Source: Vandiemenella viatica (Eukaryota > Arthropoda > Insecta > Orthoptera > Morabidae). Taken from it: 64,000 nt of DNA. The stretch spans positions 68,941,832-69,005,831 of the forward strand of contig JARYHS010013631.1 in assembly GCA_031002005.1 (NCBI GenBank), read 5' to 3'. Below, one piece after another: positions 55,849-64,000 of this stretch. The notes under the pieces were generated by a model. It was not told the DNA's origin. It saw nothing but the letters and a program-made list of their open reading frames with translations, and made no database searches. Position 1 is the first letter of the stretch, and each line of letters begins with the position of its first letter. The position numbers and the translations under genes were made by a program.

Positions 55849-56419
55849 AATAAGTAAAGAAAACAACAGCTTAAACCTTAAATTAATTCAGTACCATAAT
55901 TTTTAAAATTGTGATACTTATGTTTCAGACACTAATATTAGAATTAAAACTGGAGTAAAAAATTGCTATCTTATTGGACTGAATGGTACACTTGTCTTAT
56001 AAACTTCTGTGTAGTATTTTATATAGGAGGCAAAAAAGAAATGAACAAGAGGATAAAAAAAATGATAAAAAATAAAAAAAAATCTTCCACAGAGTCTCGT
56101 GCCAGCTCCCACGCCTTATTTTACTACTCTGTCGGTTTTCCTACTACGCCACCACCGACGAACGGTTGGATGTTCCTTCTTCGATTGAGACTTGTACTCT
56201 GCCCAGATATCTTTGGTGACGGGGAGAGGAGGAAGGGAAAAATGATGTTTGGAAACGGATCAGTATGTAATACAGGGATAAGATCACTGAATGCAGGAAA
56301 AGAGGTGTGGCAGAATAGTTATGGAGAAGTAAAAAAAAACACCGAGTTAGCTTTCAGTGTCTTGTCCAGCCTCGCTCCTCATCGATAACAAAATGGAAAA
56401 AAATGAGGCGTTATTTCCA

Positions 56420-57215
56420 TGCGTCATAAATGCCACCGGGTCGTTGGCAAATCCCCCGTTTCATTTATAATTCTGACCATTTCTGCCCAAATAATTTCTG
56501 TGTTTCAGCGCCCTTGGGTGGTCAATCAATTTGCAGCATTTCGGGGTGTTCGAGGAATCCCCTCTGATCTAGACGGGATCGGTGGACTGGTGACCAGTCA
56601 TGCTGGAACATGATATCCCCTTCCGGAAATCTCTGCCTCACAGATGGCAACATCACGTTCTCCAGAAATAGATATATAGGCTGCGGAATTAAGACGGCCG
56701 TCCACCTCCCACAGTACACCGCAACCTGCAGCAGAATTCCACGCCCAGACGGTAACAGATACCCTACCACTTCTGCGGCTGTGGTGAATGTAGCGTTGGT
56801 CAAATCCTGCTTCACGTGGGCGGTACACCATCACATTACCCGCAGACCCCTTCGTAAACACCTTCTCATCACTGAAGACGACATGTCTCCATTAATCAGG
56901 ACACCTGGCAGCATTATCAAATGCGAAGATTAGGCCACTCCTTAATCGCATCAAGTCTGGCTTGCAAACCTTTTTCTCGTAAGCTGCTTGTGGTTGTTTT
57001 AGTGATTATGTCTAGCCTTAAGTTATTCCACAACTGCCATGCACTTAGAAACGGGGAGTTACGGCAAAATCTAACAGTTTTTCGATCCTGGTCAGTTGTT
57101 GTTTTTCGTCGAGCAGCTGTCTGTGTTGGGCCGCTCTGAGACATTTCTTTCGTCTTCATATCTCCGTATCCACCTTGCCACGGCGGATTTGTGCAACCCC
57201 AAGGTTGTAGCTACT
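56420..57215 (-). pseudogene. Tc1-like transposase relic, right arm
   Basis: Mirror of the left-arm relic with the same broken frames: FCRNSPFLSAWQLWNNLRLD, MFTKGSAGNVMVYRPREAG and IMFQHDWSPVHRSRLDQRG are residue-for-residue identical to the left arm. The gene was therefore already broken before the arms formed, or the copies have been kept alike by conversion. No additional repair or intact frame is present. Confidence 0.88.
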
Positions 57216-58037
57216 GAACTGTTTGAATGCCCTTCTTCCTCCCTATCAGCGTCACTTCAGCGATTCATTTTCGTTGTTGCAACGGAACACACTGTGGCAG
57301 ATTGTAGTTTGAAAACAAGTGGCACAGAGGACGAGGAAGTCTTCTGACACAAACGATGCCTGTTTCCTTGTATTACGACTTCGCGAATCGTTTGTCATAG
57401 TACCCAAGATAGAATTGCATCTTCATTCATTAGTCTTGACGAATAAATACGCAATTAAAATTTTGGAACTATTCAATTTTTCCGACATGAATATTGCTAA
57501 TTTGGGACTTTTACATAGTGATAATGGCACATTATTTCATATTGATGTGTGAATAGATGTTAAACACTAGGTGACGTGATGCGATGCAAATTCATATAGC
57601 AAGAATTGACTATGAACCCTAAACCCACCTAGCAACTCAGAATGTTTTTCAGTTATACAAATTAAATCCTTCAGAAGTCGATTCTGAATTCTGAATTCTG
57701 AAATCTGTAGTGGATCGAACATTTCCGCGTCTTAGAAAACAACTATGACAAGATTACTTTATGTTATTGTTCAGAAAACGATCGTTCGCAACGTATATAT
57801 TTTCTGTTCTCCTATGATGATTTCCTCTCTTAGCTGTGTCAGATACAACGTTCAAGGATAAACACAGAGCAGGTAAATAAAGTTGAGGAAAATCGCTCCC
57901 GCTGAAGCATCTTGGATTTATCATCTGTGTTAGCAATCGTGATTGCAATCACGTTTCCTCATTCTTTTACCAGAGAACAAACCAAAATATTTAAATCTAA
58001 AGATCGAAGCAGTTCAATTTCCCGTAAGATATGCTTG

Positions 58038-58068
<31 letters not shown>

Positions 58069-58631
58069 AGGTCAATACACAATATTATTGAATTATTTCC
58101 ATCATGCAAATAGGACGTCATAGAACATTTTCAAGATGCTTTGAGAGCATTTTGAAGTAGAAATGCGGAAAGAGTAATTTTCTAAAATAATTTTAATGAT
58201 GAATACATAATTATGAATAAAGCGATGAGTTACAACACTTTCATGCTTTCTCTTTCTATGGTGTCGTAACTGCAAAACATTTCATGTGAAGCCTTTTTAT
58301 TCATTTTCGGCATAATGCCTGTCGGCGTCTCTGCAGGTGATTTTGTTTTTAAAAGAAGATACCTTGGTTCGTTGGGTCATATTCACAAACGACGTCAAAT
58401 TTGGGTTTACTAATATTGGGTTTCCGTCTCATATTATTTCGGAGTTTCAACTTTTGTTTGTGTTTAGATATCTTCACTTCCACAACATGTTCCTTTACAT
58501 TGATAAAACAATCTCCTGAATTTACTAATAAAAATTATCATTTGGAGGTGTATCAATAGCTTTTGTCTTTAAGCTTGTTAAATGACAGTAATTTGGCGAC
58601 ATTTTTAAGGTTTGTATCTTTTTTGTTTTGC

Positions 58632-58857
58632 TTTTGGTTTTATGCCTTGTCGACGTCGGGGTGGTTAAATCTGGTAAGTACTCGGGGGTGAGCAACGGGA
58701 AGTAATTCGGCCGCGTTATTTTTTGACGATATCACCCAGGCATTTGCCTGGAGTGATTTTGGGGAAGCCATCGAAAACCCAAATCTGAATAACCGGACGG
58801 GGATTCGAACCCACGTCCTCCCGGAAGCCACCTCACAGTGTTACCACTAACCCACCA
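58632..58857 (-). mobile_element. SINE family A, right arm (mirror of second)
   Basis: Mirror of 47115-47340, essentially unchanged: the 63-codon frame across it is identical in both arms. Confidence 0.85.
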
Positions 58858-58871
58858 CATTGAGTTATGCT

Positions 58872-59068
58872 TCTTCTTCTTCTCTTTCGACGCCAATGTG
58901 ATTTGAATCCTGAGAGTATTGGAAAGTAGAATCGGGAAATAATTTCAGCCATGGCTTTTTGAAGCAACTTTTTCGGTGTTCAGCTGGAGAGATTTACGGA
59001 AACCATGCCAAACTGAAATTGGATGTCCTACGGGGCTTGAATCCGCGTTCTGCCGAATGCCAGGCAAA
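58872..59068 (-). mobile_element. SINE family A, right arm (mirror of first)
   Basis: Mirror of 46905-47100; CGGGGCTTGAATCCGCGTTC contains the complement of its B box. Confidence 0.82.
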
Positions 59069-59641
59069 ATTGTTAACCATAACCCATCTGGTTTGGAAGG
59101 CAAGAAGTATCAGGGCTTGGGAGAAACAAAGGAGGGCATGAAAGCTTTCCCACTTCCATTTTTTTCAGCTTTAAAACCTGAAACCGCTTATTTACATTGT
59201 CGACGGATTTACTGTTATTAATTATTATTATTACCACTGAAACTGTAACTACTGCGATCAAGTTAAACTTACCTTCTAAAAATGTTATGGTAAAAACAAA
59301 ATTAAGGTATTCTTATCCGAACTACTGAAGTATGCGGAAATAACTACATAATTTATATTTCGTGATTTAGTTCACCATTTGAGTACTTTCGTAAATACAC
59401 TTTCTACTTACGCTTGTCACACACAGTTCGATAACGCTGCAGCGCTAGAACGTGTGACTAAGTCCACTCAAACTCTGTTATTGGTTTTACAAATTTTTAT
59501 CCGTGAGTAATTTAGCGATTCGTTTTAGTATTAATCATGTAATTTTGTTTGTTAGCGAATTGTCAACTGTTTATTAAAAAAAAAATACGGAGTGGCTATC
59601 AAAATTTATATAAAAAAAAAAGTAGTATCATTCCTCTATAT

Positions 59642-59967
59642 CAGTGGTTCCCAATTATTTTTCCCGAGTACCACTGCAAGAAGGAGCTCAACCGCGCGTA
59701 CCCCTTACAGCTGAAATGATAAATAAATGAATCCGTTCATGCCTGTAGAGTGCTTCTCACAACCACAGGATTACAATGATATAATTGACACAAACACAGT
59801 TTATCTTAAAATATATTTGGGTGATAGTAATGTTTCTTTTGGCTGATAAAAGTGGATTTTTTTCAATTATTTTAGTGATCACCTTAGCCAAGAGACTACC
59901 GCGCGTACCCCCTGAAGAAACCTCACGTACCCCTGGGGGTACGCTTACCCCTAATTGGGAACCACTG
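59642..59967. mobile_element. hAT MITE present only in the right arm
   Basis: 326-bp element with ends CAGTGGTTCCCAATTA and TAATTGGGAACCACTG (perfect over 16 bp), flanked by an exact 8-bp duplication CTCTATAT at 59634-59641 and 59968-59975. Subterminal blocks CGCGCGTACCCC occur twice. It has no coding capacity. The left arm retains the unoccupied octamer at 46338-46345, so insertion followed formation of the two arms or the arms are different alleles. Confidence 0.95.
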
Positions 59968-60253
59968 CTCTATATCAATCGATTTAATTAATTTAATAGT
60001 TATTATGATTAAAATAGTAATACTCGTGATTATTTTAACTGTAGAACCCCGAACTTTGCCTATGAGCGTTTGCTAGTCTCTCGCGCGCGAGCTCATTTTT
60101 TTAGTCTTGGGTAAAGCGCTGGGCATGAGAGGTCTATTTTATCATGAATTTAGTGTACCACCTACCAGTTATGCTGTCACATGAGGCAGTCGTGTCTAGA
60201 ACGAAGCATAATCGAAAGGCGAGGGGTCTCGCGAATTATGTCCCCGACTGTAC

Positions 60254-60700
60254 CTGTAAACACAGCCCGTACCAGGTTGTAGCCGCCTCCTGCATGCAAA
60301 ATGCCATCTTAACAACCTGGGTCCATGTTCTCGTAGGATCTGTGCCACAATCAACCCATACAGTCAAACTCTTAACAAGTAGAATCATCTGTTTACGCGA
60401 CTTTTTTCCATTCATCTAGGGTCCAACAGATATGTTCACGAGCCCAGGGAGAGACACGTCTGCTGATGGCGTTTTGTTAGCAGAGGCACTCGCGTTGAAC
60501 TTCTGCTGCCATATCCTATAAACACCAAATTTCGCTGCACTGTCCGCTGGGACACGTCTGTCGTACGTCCTACATCGAGTGTTGCTGTTCTTTATAGCAG
60601 TGACACGTCGACTCAGACGTCGCTGGTCTCGGTCATTAAGTAGACGTGATCAGTCACTGAGATGCGGCCGGTAATGGCGAGAATTACATATTGATCTCAC
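60254..60700 (-). pseudogene. Tc1-like transposase, N-terminal half (right of palindrome)
   Basis: Reading leftward from about 60700: LNDRDQRRLSRRVTA (second DNA-binding region, compare TDRDRRRL), a frameshifted segment RNLVFIGYGSRSSTRVPLLT, then SWAREH-like WAREHICWTLDEWKKVA, a damaged TDES.F region with the first catalytic Asp, MDPGC and GGGYNLVRAVFT. It stops at the palindrome border. The following residues of the family (WHGLGPLV) are found at 46058 downward on the same strand. This half therefore pairs with the pseudogene at 45800-46058. Confidence 0.85.
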
Positions 60701-61139
60701 ACATTTACACTGAGAATCGAAGAATGTCGAATTCATAAACAATCTTCTAAATGGAATGTCCCAAGCGTTTAACGCCAATCATGTCGTGCTGCCATAATCA
60801 CGTCAAAATTGCTTTCAATCTACTTACAACAGTACAAATGAAAGCCCAGACACTGCTCGGCATATTTATTTCTTGGTGCTACCATTATCTGGATATTTGC
60901 TCCTTCCTGTCTCTTGACTTTTGGCACTTTTGTACCGTGGCGTGATGTGGTCCTGGCGTCCGTTTGTATTGGCGCGCTGACGTCATCGTGGAACTCGCAT
61001 CCTCCAACTGTCGTGTTCTGGCAGTTGCTCAAATTACGTCACGGTTGTCAAGGTCGAGGTTTCCATCACGCGGGCCATACACAAACAATTGCTCGCCAGA
61101 ACGAGGTGGGATACAGACTATCAGTTATCTTCCGAGCGG
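60701..61139. other. Unassigned sequence
   Basis: It may hold the 5' end of the Tc1 relic, but no terminal repeat was found. Confidence 0.35.
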
Positions 61140-61420
61140 TCAGGTGGCTCAGTAGTTAAGGTGTCTGACGGGCGAGCGAGTAGTCCCCGGTTCGAAACCC
61201 CATCCGGGCGATGAATTTAATAGTCTCTTAACCTCACATTCACCTCTGTCACAGCTTACAGTGTAATGTGAAATACACCAGAACGCTTCTGTGGTTCGGA
61301 TTCCACGTTAATCTCGAGGTCCCCTGTACTCGGCTGGATTGCCGGGTTAAGTTAAAGCGGCTACGACAGGGCCCGAATGCGCAGTCAGTAGAAACCCTGT
61401 CACCAGGTCATTACAACCAC
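61140..61420 (+). mobile_element. SINE family B
   Basis: A tRNA-like head with CAGGTGGCTCAGTAGTTAAG and CCCCGGTTCGAAACCCCATC, then CTCACATTCACCTCTGTCAC and the family B block GTGGTTCGGATTCCACGTTA. The tail GGGTTAAGTTAAAG is the AAGTT-type 3' end. The head could pass for a tRNA but the body follows without a break. Confidence 0.85.
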
Positions 61421-62045
61421 ACGGAATCATTATTATGGTTACCTTTTGATCCTATACGATATTTCACCGTGTTACATTGAGATGAACCAGCTACGGAGGG
61501 CAATGCTTAAGATTTTGGAATAGGTTGCGAGGACACAAGGTGTAGTTCTTCAAAAAATCCAAGCTCCCCAAAATACTGAGAAGCATTGTCCGTAATTTCC
61601 AGGTCTTATGACACCAAACCCGAAAATCCAAAAACACCATAACCATAATTTAGCCTTCAGCTCTTAGCGGCGTAACAGGGCAGCCTGGAAAGTTCTCGGC
61701 ATTTGTTAGAGACTGTTCTATTCATATTAATAACAAATTTGCGATTGTAGAACGAATTTGACTGTGAAGTGTCATAGGCACCAAATTTTCTTAAAATTTG
61801 ATCTTCATCAATTGGGCGATAACACTACTGTTTCAAAACTCATTTACATTTTTGCTGTAATTAATGTAGTTAGTAAACAGTCTTATAATATACAAACATT
61901 TTACTGATTCAAGAAATAAAAATTCGTTATCAGTTATAATTTAATAACATGGGGAAATAGCATTAAAATAAAGTAGAAAATTGTAACTGGAACAATAACT
62001 GTCAAAACAAATCCGACTGCAACCTATTTCTTTGGATAAGTAATA
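61421..62045. other. Unassigned sequence
   Basis: No supported features. Confidence 0.35.
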
Positions 62046-62090
62046 CAGTGCTGGCCAAAAAAAGTTTAGGTCTGATAAAAATTACCAATT
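62046..62090 (+). mobile_element. Possible lone Tc1/mariner terminus
   Basis: TACAGTGCTGGCCAAAAAAA GTTTAGGTCTG has the look of a Tc1/mariner end next to TA. I could not find a matching inverted end in the following 2 kb, so this is a weak call. Confidence 0.3.
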
Positions 62091-62445
62091 ACTAACTTCA
62101 AGCAGGTTGAGCTAGATTATGTGCAACTGATTTCTTGAAGTGAAAGCAAATTTTGAAATTATCAATACGGACTTTTCGATCTATTTTCACGAAGTCCTTT
62201 ATTTCTTTACTAAATATTACAGATGTTTTTTAAGAAGATGTGTCTGTCTCAACTATAAGATCTCGTGTTTGGAAAACTTGAAATGTGGAAACGCACACGT
62301 TTGAACATTATTAGTGAATTGTAATACAGTATTATAGTATCTCTTGACGGATGATAACTGATTGTATTTTTTAATTATTCACCTACATAGATGTAAGAAA
62401 AAGACAAAGTGATTGATACAGAGGAGTCCAAACAGCGTAATTCCT

Positions 62446-62447
<2 letters not shown>

Positions 62448-62487
<40 letters not shown>
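62448..62487. repeat. T homopolymer of 40
   Basis: An uninterrupted run of T. It could be the complement of a retroelement poly-A tail on the minus strand, but no recognisable retroelement body adjoins it. Confidence 0.9.
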
Positions 62488-62491
<4 letters not shown>

Positions 62492-64000
62492 AACATTGTA
62501 TTAAAAGCAGTGAGCCAATACAGTAAATGAATGACGGCTAGACGAGTACAGAAAAATAAAATGACAGTCCATATATCATGGACAGGGATAACAAGAGTCA
62601 TTACTCCATCCATAGCTCTTAAGTCTGAAATCCGGAGAAAGGGTATTCATAGTAGGAAAACTAATCACAGCGAAGTGTTTCATGTTTGAGGAATATAATT
62701 ATTTTATTTCTCGTCATTAATAATGTAGAGTAGAAACAATTTCAGCCCCTTGCAACAGTTTTCTAAGCAGTGACATCGTATCTGTATCAACATTGAAAGC
62801 AGAAGTTACAAGTTTATGGCTAGCACTAGTGAAGAGCGATTTTTTTAAAAATAAATTGATTTCAGTTTTCATAAATTCCATATGGCTCCTGTTAGATACA
62901 TTGGTTATTTGATTATGTGTGTGAGCAAGCATTTGGTATCTGTCACAACGGTACACAAACAGCGATACAATCCATTTCCTACGCTGCATTGTATAGAGGT
63001 ATCAGCGAGTGGAACTACGGTACAAATAAGCAACGTTAGGGGATACATTTTGTGTTAGATTGAGCCAGTTACTGCCGATCCTAGCAGCGTATGAGTTTGA
63101 AGTATTGGCCTTGACTTGCGGTTCAAGTTCAGCTTAGAGCATGGCCGTTTTTTAATTAGATAATAGCGAGTTTTCGTGTTGTGTGCTATATCAGGGAATA
63201 TCAATTGCAGTCTGATCCAGGATATAATACAGTCTGGTCAGAAACTCTGTTAAAATTGCTGCTTGAAAATTAAAACACGAATTGCATGAATCGCAATTGC
63301 ATTCAGTAATCTCTGGCTACACCTGACGTCGCGATAAGCAGCACTCTCGTGATTTCGGGAAGATCAATTTTTTAAAAAGAGGTTCATTTGTTATGCTGCA
63401 GATTCCGGGTTAATTTGTTGTTATTATTATCGTATGTCAAATACAAAGTAATACAACATATTAATCAGATAACTGTATATAGAGATCATTTTTTGGAAGC
63501 AGGTCCAGCTAGATGTAAAAAGTGATGGCCAAGCTTTTGAGATTGTTAGCATGAACCTTAAAACACAAGTTTTTATGCATGGTATGATGATTCATTTTCC
63601 AGAGTCAAGAAGCCAAGTAAATTTTAAAATAATTTACCACAGGAAAATCCACGTCATTCTCGCAATATTGTGTGTTTTGGTAAAGACTGAATTTCCTAAA
63701 AGTTCATTAACTTTAATAACGAGGGAAGGTCTAGTTCATTGCTTCAGGTAGAGCATAGGAAGTCTTCGTGAAAGAGCTGAGACATGCTGCATGCCAAGCC
63801 CTGTTTCCCAGACGTCGGCTTTTGCCATGAAGCAGCTTTTAACCCAACTTTCCCTTGACCACCAAACGAAAAAATATTCTTATGTCAAAATTTTAAGTAA
63901 GATAAATTTCGTAAATGTACGCTTGCAGTAGTATGTCGCTGTAGAGGTTGCAGCTCTGTCTTATTTCAGTATTATTGAGCGTACACAACTTCCGTTATTT
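62488..64000. other. Unassigned sequence to the window end
   Basis: Minus-strand frames of up to 90 codons (62717-62989) show no domain, and no repeat borders were recognised in the last 1.5 kb. Confidence 0.35.

Larger units (their letters stand above)
46062..60250. mobile_element. 14.2-kb palindromic insertion with Tc1/mariner-like ends
   Basis: Two arms (46062-52016 and 53942-60250) are inverted copies of one another around a 1.9-kb spacer. The outer termini read CAGTCGGGGACATAATTCGC in both arms and are adjacent to TA (46060-46061, 60251-60252), as expected of Tc1/mariner insertions. A CTCGCGCGCGAG palindrome lies about 160-170 bp inside each end (46222-46233 and 60080-60091). The flanking DNA encodes two complementary halves of one Tc1-like transposase, so the block interrupts a pre-existing gene. 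The exact right border is ambiguous by up to about 6 bp because GGTACA resembles the end. No intact transposase lies inside. Whether it moved as a unit or was rebuilt after insertion is inference. Confidence 0.75.
53942..60250 (-). repeat. Right arm of giant inverted repeat
   Basis: About 6309 bp, the reverse complement of the left arm. It is longer mainly because of a 326-bp MITE plus its 8-bp duplication. Differences from the left arm include a 6-bp shorter CTGCGT tract at the inner end, A-rich indels near 56065 and a long T run at 58042-58068. In about 250 bp next to the outer end I counted roughly ten substitutions, whereas some internal segments of 250 bp look identical. Confidence 0.95.

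Noticed and set aside
46062..60250. The palindrome as a pure assembly artefact
   Set aside because: Substitutions, indels and a MITE present in only one arm, together with outer ends at Tc1/mariner-like termini within a split transposase, make a simple duplicated-contig error unlikely. A haplotype misjoin is not fully excluded.
61140..61215. Possible tRNA gene
   Set aside because: A and B boxes are present but a family B SINE body follows directly and the acceptor stem is poor. The same holds for the tRNA-like heads at 16.3, 17.8 and 36.5 kb.

Overview
The window looks like nuclear DNA of an animal, most likely an insect. It is AT-rich, has no long open reading frames, rRNA, operon structure or CRISPR array, and is densely packed with relics of eukaryotic transposons: hAT, Tc1/mariner and PIF/Harbinger-like DNA elements, non-LTR retrotransposons, tRNA-derived SINEs and a Penelope-type fragment. 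Several short repeats resemble ones I associate with orthopteran-type (polyneopteran) insect genomes. That taxonomic guess is weak and rests on recall.

Layout. 0-6.7 kb: two complete copies of a C-rich MITE (family A), a mariner transposase relic, SINEs, and a 158-bp tandem repeat. 7.0-10.1 kb: a complete but frameshifted hAT transposon with 8-bp target duplications. 10-25 kb: SINEs, a 765-bp hAT MITE, a 1.1-kb hAT-like element with a coding relic, a Penelope-type inverted fragment with hammerhead-like cores, and a second MITE family (B). 25-36.7 kb: SINEs, LINE 3' ends, one candidate host first exon (minus strand, near 30.3 kb), an unclassified two-copy repeat, and a LINE inserted into a SINE. 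37.3-41.3 kb: a cluster of MITEs. 41-45 kb: little that can be assigned.

The most unusual structure is at 46.06-60.25 kb. Two arms of about 6 kb face each other in inverted orientation around a 1.9-kb spacer. The outer ends look like Tc1/mariner termini next to TA. The DNA on the two sides encodes the two halves of one Tc1-like transposase, and they become continuous if the 14.2-kb block is removed. The simplest reading is that the whole palindrome inserted as a unit. A 326-bp hAT MITE sits in the right arm only; the left arm keeps the empty site. The arms have therefore diverged since they formed, or represent two haplotypes.

No functional host gene is demonstrated. All transposase and reverse-transcriptase reading frames are broken or truncated. 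Boundaries marked by target duplications are exact to the base; most SINE and LINE boundaries are approximate, judged by eye.
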